From: Trichoplusia ni | Taxonomy: Eukaryota; Arthropoda; Insecta; Lepidoptera; Noctuidae | Assembly (NCBI RefSeq): GCF_003590095.1 | Contig: NC_039481.1 | Coordinates: 248,001-312,000 of the forward strand | Length of the DNA: 64,000 bases | Reading direction: 5' to 3' | Shown: piece after piece, positions 38,244-49,600 of the stretch | Position numbering within the stretch: position 1 is the stretch's first letter | How the letters are laid out: the number at the start of each line of letters is the position of its first letter | Notes under the pieces: model-generated | Told to the model about the DNA's origin: nothing | Databases searched by the model: none | Seen by the model: only the letters and a program-made list of their open reading frames with translations | Translations under genes and position numbers: made by a program

Positions 38244-41200
38244 TTAACCCTCCACCATGGACTCGTTGCGCGTGGTGTCCACACACTCGTAGCCGTACTT
38301 TATGATGAAGTGGAACCGAGGGTCCGACACCAGCTCCGCCAGCTCCGGCGCCGTCAAGATGTCCTCCACAGGTGGCAGGAGCAGCTCCAAGTCACCACCT
38401 GGGTCATCGAGATTACAGTTCATATTCAGGTCAGTCGCAGGACAAGACAGTTCGAAATAAAATGAGGGAGAACTTTAGCTTTGCTAATTTATCAAATATT
38501 TAAGTTCGAGCAGGTTTCTCATGTGCAACGTCTGCCGTTGCTGGCCTCACCCATGACGTGCACGAGGTCGATGAGCCTGAAGAACATCTTGTCGCGCAGC
38601 TCGTCCGCCGGCTCCGACACGCGGCCCTGCGACCAGTCGTCGTGGCGGATGCACGCACACCACACCTGCGGCGAGGACACAGGTTTATCGGTACCTGGCA
38701 CAAGTACAAAGGTACAAACATAACGTATTTTTAATATTTCTGGTTTATTTACCCTGAGACGTAAGTCGTCGCGAAGTTCCATATCTTCAATGAAATCGGT
38801 GAGGTCTAAGGCCTTCTTGTAATCGTATTCTGTGAGAGATTTGCTATCCGAGTCGATGTACATCTGTGGACATGGATGGTATATGTATTAAATAAATATT
38901 AAATAGGATTAGAGACTCGTGAGCGGGTGAAACAGAAGTTATCATTTTATGAAGACTGTTCGCGAGTAAAAAAAAATAGATTACTGTCAACATGATGTAG
39001 TAACAATATAATTTTAATTTCTATGTATTAACGGAAATACATGTTTTATGTACCTGCACGAGTTCCTCGGGCGGCAGCACGCGCGAGTCGTGCTGGTCCA
39101 GGCCGTGGTGGCGGCGCAGGGCGGCGGGCAGCGCCGCGTGGTGCTCCGCCAGCGCCAGCAGCCGCGCCAGCGCGGGGTCGGGGCCGGGCGCGGGGCCGGG
39201 GCCGGGCGCGGGGCCGGGGCCGGGCGCGGCCGCCTGGCACAGCGCCGCCAGCGCCGCGCCCGCGCCCAGGCGCCGCACGGAGGCGCGCTCGGCCGCGGCG
39301 GCGGCGCGCAGGGCGGCGGCGGCGCGCGCGTGCTGCCGCGCGCCCAGCGCGTGCAGCGCCAGCAGCGGCGCGCGCGCGGGCGCGGCCTCCAGCCAGGCGC
39401 GCAGGGCGGCGGGGGCCCGCGCGCCCACGCGCCGCAGCAGCGCGCCGCGCCACGCGCCCGGCCCGCTGTACAGCCGCGCGAACGTCACCGCCTCGATGCC
39501 CTGCACCGGCACCGTCCGCACGTTACCACACAATACGTAAACATCAAACATAATATAAACAATTTCAACATACTACAAACCTCGTTGGAGTACTTGTCAA
39601 AGTAAGAGAACAGCTTATCCCAATCGTTGTTGTTAACGCACATATCTATCAACAACTCGAAATCCTTGAACTTCTCAGCCAGAGCTGCCGCGCGCTCCGT
39701 TTGTCCTTCGTCAACTATTAAAAACAAAAAACAATTTTATTATTTAAAATCACACAATTTCATAACAACATGCAGAAATACTGACTGAAAGGCTGGATGG
39801 CTTCCCGACGAATTTTCTCGTACATATGCTGCGTATGAGAAGAGCTGTTGAGGTGCTCTGCATCAGTGAGAATTAAGTCGGCGAGAGAAGCCGCGGCCTC
39901 GTATACTTGCGCTCGGAGAGTGGGGTCGGGGCAGTTGTGCGCGCATTGACTGTATGAATAACAACACTATTATACTTTCTCTTAGACTGAAAGGTCTAAG
40001 GTCTTTCTCTTTTAAATTTTCATAATTGACTGTTGGCCTTTGGTTGATCGATTGATATTATAGTCAACACTAAACGTAACGTAAAAATCACATTCCTAAA
40101 GCATCAGTATTTTTTCTGACATGTTTATAAATAGCATTTATTGTGTTTAAATTTCAATTGATTAACAAATTAGATTATACAAAATTATTAAAAAAGATTG
40201 GCAAAAGTATGTATGTAAGAGTGTGTATAGCGGCGCTACATACGTGACGGCCCGCTTGTGCAGGTCGGCGAGCGCGGGCAGCAGCGCGCGCGGGCCCAGC
40301 TGCGGCGGGGGCGGGGCCGCGGCCGCGCCCGCCCACCACTGCGCGCGCGCGCTCTGCATGGCGCCCAGCACGCTCTGCCGGACACCGCGATACTAATATG
40401 TTACTGTGCAGCCCATCGAACTTATAAAAATAATGCCTATCCTTACACTGCATAATCTTATTTCGTGTTAAAATTTTAAATCAAAATCGAATTGTTTGTT
40501 ATGGTCTGCGCCATCAATGTGTCACGGTTAATATGTATGCGGACTAATATTATGTACTGAGTACAACACTGTTATTACAATTTTTTAATGCAGCAGTTGC
40601 GCTTTTCCCTGATAACGATACAGGATTTCTTGACGCTCAAAAAGTGATCCTTAGTAGGTAAAGATGAATAATGTTATGTGTGACTGACGGTGAGTATGTT
40701 GAGCGTGGCGGCGGCGTGCTGCGCGGCGGCGCGGGGGTCGTGCGGCGGCGGGCGCGCGGCCGCCAGCGCGCGCAGCACGCGCCAGGCGCGCGACACGCGG
40801 CGGTAGCACGCGTCGGCCGGCGCCAGCGCGCCCGCCGCCAGCGCCGCCTCCACCTCCGGCTCCTCCGCCGCCGACGCGCTGGCGCCGCACACCACCTGCG
40901 CAGGCGACCCGTCAGCGGAGCGATACTTATATATTGGATGTATTCATACTGAATAACAATAAGACCTTAAAGATACTTCAGTAGACTTTGCCTTATTCGC
41001 GTAGCCCGATGGGACGGTAATCCGACCAGACTGGAGAGAGATCACAACCTATATCTTTACATACCATTCGAAACATGATATTTATTAGAAACTGTAATGT
41101 CTATTGCATTTAAAGCGAACGCGCCATCACAAGTTGTAGTACCTGGTAGATGGCAGCGTCGATGAGCTGCGCGTCGGCAGCCCTCTGCAGCCTGCGCAGC

Positions 41201-44200
41201 GCGGCGGCGGCGGCCAGCTGCTCTGCCAGCCCGCCCAGCGCACTCTCTGTGCTCTGCACGCCGCCGCCCTCTGTGCGTTAAGCGGAAGTTGACCATATAT
41301 GTATTACAAATTCTAACACTACTTTATGAACATCGATCTAGAATATATGCTACTAGTTCCTACCGGGAACAAAGTAGTTGGTTCACAAATGTTTCATCGT
41401 CCAAGTAATTATACATTTTATCAAAAATTTTGAACCCACGATCCCCTCTACGGTAATTAGAAAACATCATCCCCTGAAATAGCAGGCTGTTATGTATAAT
41501 AGTAACCTCTGGTGACGAGGCCCAGGCGCTGCCACAGGCCGCAGGCGCGCAGGAAGTCGCAGAACAGCGTGAAGGCGCGCTGCTTGTCCCGCAGCTGCGC
41601 GGCCACCTGCAGCGCCGCCGAGCTGCCCAGGCTGATGTTGGTGGCGCCGCCGCCGCGCTGCTTCCACCTGCGCACAGCCGCATGTCACTCTCCAGCTCAG
41701 TGCGGGCAGCCCGCAGCCAGCCGCCGCACTCACCGCGGGTCCCCGGCCGGGATGTCGTCCAGCATCTCGGTGGCTATCTTGAGCACGCTGCGGTCGAGCA
41801 CGCTGTCCACGTCGCGCTCGTCGCGCTCGGCCGCGGCCGGGAACAGCTCGTCGATGATGGCGCGACACGCTACGCCGTCCCGCCGCACGTGGAACAAGAA
41901 CGCCGTCTTCAGCTTGCCGCAAGCGTCCGTTGTCACCATACTCACCTAGCAAAAGAAATGTTGCAGTTATGGCATTTATGAATATCATGTATATTATGAA
42001 CACGGCATCTTTGATTTGGACTTACCTCATGCGGATCAATTTCATACAGCGATAGATTTCCGTCGTACATGTCAGACGGGCACGGTGAGCCCATTGGACT
42101 TTCGCATATGGATCTGAAAACATAGTTAATCATAAGAGTCCTATCCAAACGAGCGACTATCAACCAAGCGTGGAGGGAGGAGTGGTACTGACGGCTCAGC
42201 GGCGGCGGGCTGCCCGTGTTGCGTGAGGGCCAGCACTCCGTGCTTGTGCGAGAACAGCAGCGGCAGGCCGCCGCACAGCTCGGCGCACGACAGACGGTCT
42301 CCCTCCAGCGACACGTCGATGTACTCCACCTTGTCGTTCGACACCGTCGCTGTGACAAGCATATTAAACTTATTAATTTTGGACATATTTCTTCCTCTTT
42401 TTACAAATGATGCAAGAACCTATGACATGGAATGGAAATCTTTGATAGAATCCTCATTATTCGTTCTTTAGTTTCTATTGAGATAAAACAGAAGTTCTTG
42501 TTAAATCAATCCATACATTTGTCTCTTTAGGTATAAAAATCGTATAGTAAAGAAGCATGTGAGTGTGTGGTACGTACTGGACACGATGGCGATGTACTTG
42601 GAGGTGTAGAGCAGCGCGCGGTGCGGCAGCGGCAGGAAGCGCGGCGGCTCGTCGCAGTCGCCCGCCCAGCCGCGCGCCGCCACCATCGACACCACGCGGA
42701 CCGCCGCCAGGTCTTCCACGCTCAGGTGCGCTGCATAACACATGATATATCTATATCATATATCATAATATATGATATATATATCATCTATGTATATGTA
42801 CTTCAAAAGCCTTAAAATACTAACCCTTCCCAGTATCTACATTCTAGAAATATGTAAATTTGTGCGAAAATACCCCGAATATTATAACACTAGAGAAACC
42901 ATTCAGAATAGATATACACTTAGACATAGAAATAGGCTGAACTTACCTACATCCCGGATAAAAATGCATTCTTCTAGTCCCCTTGTCATGTCCGTAAAAA
43001 TATACAATAGGCTACCAGAACAAATTAAAAATGAAACTAAACTAGATATGTTTGTTAAAAAATTAAAGAACTTTTTAATAGACAAATGTTTCTACAGTAT
43101 TAATGAATATTTATATGATTAAACTTAAAAATAATATTGTAGACATACATGCATAATTATTGTAAATACATTAAAAATACAATATTTAAAGCGATAGATT
43201 AAATAATATACTGAATTTATTACTTATATATTATAATATTTATTAATTTTAATGCAATTTAATAAGCGCAATTGTTAATATAATAATATAATAAAATAGA
43301 TACATAAATTAGCTTTAAAATTATGGGCATAAAATATGTAAGAAAATAAAGAAATAATAATAACAGTATTACTAGATTATTAAGTACTTATAATAGAATT
43401 TATTACTTATGTTATATCTATTCATTTTAATGTAATTTAATAAGTGCAATTTAATTAGTCACTGTTATAATATAATTAAATAGATACAAAAATAAATAAG
43501 CTTAAAAAAATATAGGCATAAAATATGTAAGTAGGTAAAAAAAAAAAAAAAGGAAAAATTAATAACAGTATTACTAAATTGAGTAACATTATAAGTATAT
43601 AATAAAGCGTTCTTCCTCTCTCCTACAAATATGCTGTGCCCAACAGGGTCCATAATTGTGTCTTATATTTAACATACCAACTGTTACCTACAATGTACAT
43701 TATGGAAGCAATAAATATTGAGTATTGAGTATTGAGTATATATTTTCATATGTATTCGTATTGTTTATAGTTAGCGATAGCTATATTAAGTAGTAGTTTT
43801 AATTGTTTCGTTTTCTACTGTTGTACCTATCCCAACTGTCTTTCATTATACCCAAAGGTTGACTGGTAGATAATGCCTCGCGGCATTAAGTCCGCCTTAT
43901 GTACCACAATTGTACGTAAAAGATTAAATAAATAAATATATTTTGTGACACAAATATAAGTAATGACTTTAATTTTACTTGGTACCTTACTTGGAAAAAG
44001 AACATTTACGTTAACCAACCTTATAGGAAACCCCACTTACCAATAGCATATCTCATTTCTGGTGAGCGTGCGACATTGACGGTGGCTATAAGCAGTAGCA
44101 GTCCATTGTTTCCAGTTGCGCGAACATCCAAAGCCATTATCTCAAGGCTGTTAAGATCACCTGGCAGAAAAAAAATCGTGTAAATGGTGGTCAACTTAAT

Positions 44201-45992
44201 AAGGCACAGAACCTGCTGCCACAGAAACTGCTTATCAGTAGTACACACCATGCGGCGCCAGATGCGTGCGCGCGTAGGCCTCAGTGAGCGGCCGCCGCAG
44301 CGGGTGCTCGTGCAGCTCGGCGCCGCGCCACAGCTGCAGCGCGGGCCCGCCCGACACCAGCGCGATCGTGCTCTCCGACTCGCCGCTGCCCGGCAACACC
44401 ACCACGCCCACCAGTTTCTACAACAAATCATACCTAATCATCTTTCAACTGCAAGTATGCCTACAAATACAGTTTCAATTATTGTCATTGAATTAGAGAG
44501 ACCACCGACCGTGTCTGCGTGCGCCGGCATAGAACCAAAGAACAACAAGGAGACACGGCGCCCGATGCCGCCGAGCCAGCCGCTGGGCGGCCGCAGCGTG
44601 CGACACGTCACTGTGGCGCGACCATCTGTTGGGAAGTTTAGCATACTTTAAATGTTTATATAACAACAAGAATATTATTGGAGTGATCATTGGTCATGTC
44701 ATTAGAACTATTGCTCAATCACAGGGTCAATCCAACTAGGAAATTTTGACAGCAGCAAGCTTATTATTATATTTATTTTGCATGTAAATATGACAACAAT
44801 TACAAATAATAAATAACCGAAACCAAATAACCGATTTTTTACCTTAAAACACTTAACAAGTAATAAACATTTGCAAGTTTTAAGAAATTATATAACACAT
44901 AAAGCTCTAAATATAAATAACACTTGGTTATTTAAAAAGTAACAAAATGTTTAAACTCTGAAAAGGCATTTTGTTTAAAGTTTTTTCTTTGCCTTAGTCT
45001 ATCTCTACAAGTTATCACTCTCACCAACTACAGTAGGGTTGAGCAGCACCACAGTGCAGGTAGTGGTGGCCAGCACCAGGCCCTCCTGTGTGTACTCGCC
45101 CAGCTTCTCACATTCTTGTCCTGCCAGCTCACATGACACATCCACATACACTCCTTCCTGCCCCACAGAAGGCCAATATCTGACCGTTCCCTCAGGAGAC
45201 ACACCAATACAGGATGGCATCTAAATCAAATAATATGTATTATAAATACTATTAAATTAATAGATACTTGAATATGTAACTTCATTATATTGTAATGAGT
45301 TTAACTACAAATAGTTTTAGATTAGCAATACATAGAAAATCTGATTGTGTGTAGTAGGTAACCAATATAAAAAGGGAGTATTACGTACCTGTGCTCCATC
45401 TTCATAAAACAGAACAACGAGATCTGCCTTGTGGCTTAAATCAGTTTGAGGCAGGGTGAGCTCTCTAGCGATGGTGCTAGCCGGCGCTGGAGACGACGTG
45501 GACGAGTGTGTCGGCGTGCGCGGCCACGACACGATGCGGCGACCCGACACCACCCAGCACCAGCCACAGGGGGACAGGCGCACACTCACTTCACCACTGG
45601 CTGGGACAACATTACGATAAGAATCCCTGGAGGACTAAGCAGAGTGTAGTTTTGTTAGCTATTGATATATTTTCTCTTACCAAAAGTCAGGGCTTCTGTG
45701 ACCATCACAGGGAGGGGCATCCCATAAGTCTCTATTGTGGTCAAAGGAGTCTTGTACACAACATCACCAGCTTGTTCTATAGGAGAGTGCATATACTTGC
45801 TGTAGGATATAAGAAAAAAATTAACATTATTAAGAATACATCTTCATACAAGTACTAGTATATAAATAGGTTAGGTACCAACCTTTGGTTTTTCTTGGCT
45901 GACGATATACCCATGGGCCTGCGCCCTGTTATGGATTGTCGCACTCGTGGTGAAAATGGACTCCTCATAGCGCCTGTACTACTAAAATCCAT
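38244..45992 (-). CDS. Nup133: Nucleoporin Nup133
   Basis: Scaffold subunit of the Nup107-160 (Y) complex of the nuclear pore. Exons in transcription order: 45992-45883, 45799-45681, 45600-45389, 45220-45025, 44625-44510, 44417-44249, 44160-44041, 42730-42578, 42349-42193, 42113-42026, 41945-41734, 41667-41507, 41270-41143, 40895-40689, 40374-40244, 39949-39786, 39714-39581, 39500-39054, 38863-38753, 38665-38551, 38398-38244. Phases match throughout and give 1134 aa, against about 1156 in human. Family matches include an Arg/Ser-rich N-terminal segment, EALTF leading into a beta-propeller with GTVRYWPSVG, and helical-domain motifs IIDELFP, MLDDIPAGDPRW, ALAEKFKDFELLIDMC and YDYKKALDL. The C-terminus reads PRFHFIIKYGYE and onwards. 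Exon 18 is extremely GC-rich and Ala-rich, with an inserted Pro-Gly/Pro-Ala repeat. Intron 7 carries retrotransposon fragments. It is transcribed divergently from SMC2. Confidence 0.95.
39174..39230 (-). repeat. 18-bp coding minisatellite in Nup133 exon 18
   Basis: A GGGGCC/GGGCGC-type unit of about 18 bp is repeated roughly three times and encodes alternating PGPGPA blocks. It lies in the predicted helical C-terminal part of Nup133, where human Nup133 as I recall it has no such insertion. It is probably a flexible loop grown by replication slippage. Confidence 0.6.
40998..41050 (+). repeat. SINE-type repeat fragment in a Nup133 intron
   Basis: GGGACGGTAATCCGACCAGA followed by CTGGAGAGAGATCAC is a diverged relative of the repeat at 33144. 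It lies in intron 13 (between exons 41270-41143 and 40895-40689). Only a short core remains. Confidence 0.45.
42772..43740 (+). mobile_element. 5'-truncated CR1/Jockey-like non-LTR retrotransposon in Nup133 intron 7
   Basis: The frame to the stop at 43122 reads LPSIYILEICKFVRKYPEYY, RHRNRLNLPTSRIKMHSSSP and VKIYNRLPEQIK, the classic C-terminus after the reverse transcriptase domain. It is antisense to Nup133. About 600 bp of AT-rich 3' UTR follow, including a tandem duplication, and the element appears to end in three TATTGAG repeats (about 43716-43737) rather than poly(A). The 5' end merges with a palindromic ATATATC stretch at 42744-42790. The frame is intact but the element is heavily truncated. 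Confidence 0.7.
43213..43590 (+). repeat. Imperfect tandem duplication of about 185 bp
   Basis: Copy 1 (about 43213-43395) and copy 2 (about 43396-43590) share GAATTTATTACTTAT, a TTTTAATG.AATTTAATAAG.GCAATT block, GGCATAAAATATGTAAG and AATAACAGTATTACTA in the same order. Spacing drifts from 183 to 202 bp through small indels and an A-run. The duplication lies in the 3' UTR of the retrotransposon fragment. Confidence 0.6.
43859..43941 (+). mobile_element. Retrotransposon 3' tail fragment
   Basis: The GGCATTAAGTCCGCC motif followed by a short spacer and AAATAAATAAATA matches a 3' end I recall as very frequent in lepidopteran genomes. Only the last ~80 bp are present, in Nup133 intron 7. Confidence 0.5.
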
Positions 45993-46634
45993 TGTGAGAT
46001 CTTTATGATACGAAAATTAACCGAAACAGCACAAAATAATTCAAAATGTCAAACAAAAAGATCAATATGATCTGCGTTCCGTTTAAAGAAGACGACCGAA
46101 AGGCGAAAGAGTCTTTTCAAAGTTTCAGTTATTAGTATCGAATTGAATCGATCGATCATCGAATTGTGTGGAAAAAGCAGAATAGTTTACTGTTATTTAA
46201 TAAGCTTCATATTATTAGTTAATTATATGAATTTAAAAAAATAAAGGTGTATGTAGTTCGTTGTAATCTCCACTTTATCGATCCAAGTAATTATTCTGCT
46301 TTTGATTGCATCTGCTAAACATCTGAGTTATAATTATATATTTTTGCCTCCAACGGGGAGGCTGAATGTTCAATGTATTTTTTTTCAAGACTTATGCACA
46401 ACATTTTTATTTAAATATGGATTGTTAGTTTTATTTAACTACCTTACATGAATGAAATGGAGTGTAATCTCTTTATTATCTTTTGACAGCTGAATACACC
46501 GTTTGTCAAAAGTTGATTTCTCAACGGTCTACGGTTGTTGCTTTGTAAAATTTAATAGGCTTTGTTTTAATTTTTGTAATATTAGTAATAATTTATGGAT
46601 TTCCAAGTTTACGGATGAATCGGTGTAAGTCAAG
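45993..46634. promoter_or_regulatory. Bidirectional promoter region of Nup133 and SMC2
   Basis: Only 642 bp separate the two divergent start codons. No TATA box is placed for either gene. Near the Nup133 side, two direct copies of TCGAATTG (46138-46145 and 46159-46166) flank CGATCGATC, and ATCGAT-type sequence recurs near 46276. Such ATCGAT cores resemble the DREF element of insect housekeeping and replication genes. Promoter function is inferred from layout. Confidence 0.6.
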
Positions 46635-49600
46635 ATGCATATCAAGTCGATACTACTGGAAGGCTTCAAATCGTATGGAACCCGTGTTGAAATCACGGGA
46701 TTCGACCCCAAATTCAATGCTATCACTGGACTCAACGGCACCGGGAAATCGAATATATTAGATTCGATATGTTTTGTTCTAGGAATTACCAACTTATCAA
46801 ATGTAAGTGCCCACTTGTAATGTTATTGTTGATAAACAATGTCGGGGTTAGCATTTTCCCGCCAAGCTTTGTTGATTTTGCGAAGCGTTGTGCATTAAAG
46901 GCTTAGAGTATAGGCTTAGAGTATCCTATTAAGAGATATTAGTTAATGTTTAAAGTGTTTTAAGGCATATAAAAAAAAAGATTTAGTGCTAACCAAACTT
47001 GCCGCTGACATTATTATAAAATGAGACCACAAACTTTATCCAGGCTCTTATCACGCGATATGTTTATGCTTAGTATTCCTAATGCTAAAGTTGTCAACAT
47101 TTATTTGCCATTACTGTAGGTCCGTGCAGGCAGTCTGCAGGAGTTGATTTACAAACATGGGCAGGCAGGAGTTACAAAGGCCACGGTCAGCATTACCTTT
47201 GACAATAGGAATAAGAGCCAGTGTCCCATTGGCTATGAAAATCAAGATGAGATTACTGTGACTAGACAAGTAAGTGGTGTATTGTTGTGTGCTTTGGCTG
47301 ATTTTATATCAGTGTACATTGTACAGTTTCATTTGAACTGCTGTTACTTTTGTTATGAATTGATTACTCATATCTTTTAGTACTAGATTGTTCTGTTCAG
47401 TAGTCAAAGCTGTTGCTTATTTCATTTTCAGATTCTTACATGAACTTTTTTTGCATTATGAGTTAAATAGTATGAGAGCAATTTTTTTTTGTAATATTAT
47501 TACATTCAAAATGAATGCTTCTGGTATGTATCTAAGGCTTTAAACAAATGAACCTTGAACTAGAGCTATGAATGATTACTTACATTATACATTACGTAGG
47601 TTGTGATGGGAGGCAAGAACAAGTACCTGATCAATGGAATCAATGTGCAGAACAAGAGAGTGTCGGACCTGTTCTGCTCTGTACAGCTGAATGTGAACAA
47701 CCCCCACTTCCTCATCATGCAGGGGAGGATCACCAAAGTCTTGAACATGAAACCACCAGAGGTAATAAGGGAGTCAATTTGAAAAAAAAAACCATTTGAG
47801 TATTATTGTTAAAAGGAAGGTATTTTTACCTGATAACATACGGCCGCTTTCTATATTCGATCCCGAATCTAAGATTCCGATCAATCCAGATTTTACTCAA
47901 TCCCTCGATTGAGCTTGAATCTGCATTTCATTAATGGATCTCGTCTCGAAATCCATCGAAAAAAAACGGATAGATCGCCCTGCTAAACGTTTTGTTATTC
48001 ACATGTGCAGAAAAAGTACTTCAGCGATTATTAATGTGTAAAATGGTGACTTTTTTCTTAAAACTTTTCTATTTTATGTATAATCACTACAAAGTGCACA
48101 AAATACAAAAATAAATGATTGGGAAGTCGTAGCGGTAAAATTCTGTAATTCTACCTCAAGATTAGAAAATGATCAGTAACGGAACGTCAGTCAATCGAAA
48201 AGTTGTCAGTCAGTTTGATATTAACATAATATATTTTAAAATCGCAAGTTTATTTGTTGTTTGTGTTTCCGATGTCTCAGTTATAGAATAGAATACAGCG
48301 GCAATATTCGAGCGCGTTCAGAATAAGTTCACGCGCCATCTGTCCAAGAAACTGTATGGGGTGTATCCGTTCTACCTACTCATGGATCCCACTCTGTTTG
48401 TTCTGAGCATGGTTGGCAATGATCAACTGTATATGAGACGGGAGTTTGCACTGGTCGTCTTTTTGGTGAAGGTGATTCGTGGAGTGGAGAATCACCCGGA
48501 AGTATTGCAGCGCTTGAGCGTGTGTACCGGACCCCTTCGTGTGGCGGCGGCGAAGCCCGCACCCACACCGAGAACAAATTTGCTCGCCAAAGCACCTCTT
48601 ACAAGAGCCCTCCACACCACCAACTTCTTCAAAATCAGACTGACGTGTTTATGTGTTTTTAATAATGTAATGTCTTGGAATTTTTGTTTAGTTTAAGTTC
48701 TAAGTTGTCGCATTAGGGTAAACCCTGTAATGATACTTCATGGTTTTAAATAAATAAATCAAAACGAGAATATTATAATCGTTATCTATTGATTCCAGTA
48801 TTACAGATATTGGTAAAAGTGTACTTAGTACACAAAAACTATAATACCGAAAGCAAAAAAGTTTAAGCATCAGCTTATGCTCAGCAATCCAAAAGAATTA
48901 CTGAGCGCTGGTCTTCAGCTTAAATCCTTGACCCCCGTTTACAAGTAAAGCACAGACAAAAAAAACAGCCACTCGATACATCACAATCACAATTACAAAT
49001 TTTGAGGACAGAGTTTGTTCTTCGTCGCTGTCACTACTATCCCAGTCCGATAGCTGAGCTAATACTTCAAGATCGCTATCACTATCACTTGAAAATATTT
49101 CCATTTTCACAGATTTCTCAGTACAATCCGTAAAAAATTGGGGATCGCAATTATAGATCAAAAACGTCAAAAATCGATTTATATCCAGAAAACCAGAGAT
49201 CGGTTATAGAAAACGCATAACTGTCACTTTCATACAAATACCTATCTAAAATCTCGATCCGCCCTCCCAAAGATAGATTGAAGAAAAAGATCGAGAAAAC
49301 GATCCATGGATCGGTTATAGAAACACTAAAAGTTGGAAATGGATTCAAATGTCAATCTCGATCCGTAAATTAGGGATTGAGATCGAATATAGAAAGCGGC
49401 CGATAGACTTTAACAAGAAAAAAAAAAACTATAATTCTAATTAGATTTTTAACAAAACCAGTAGTATACCTAATTTGTTAAAAATTTAGATCTTGTCAAT
49501 GGTGGAAGAAGCAGCAGGTACGAGAATGTATGAGTCAAAGAAACAAGCAGCTGAGAAGACTATTGAAAAGAAGGATGCTAAACTAAGAGAACTGAATGAG

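Noticed and set aside
39041..39605. Long + strand ORFs of 170-185 aa rich in Arg, Ala and Gly
   Set aside because: They are shadows of the extremely GC-rich Nup133 exon 18 on the - strand, which has matching phases and family motifs.
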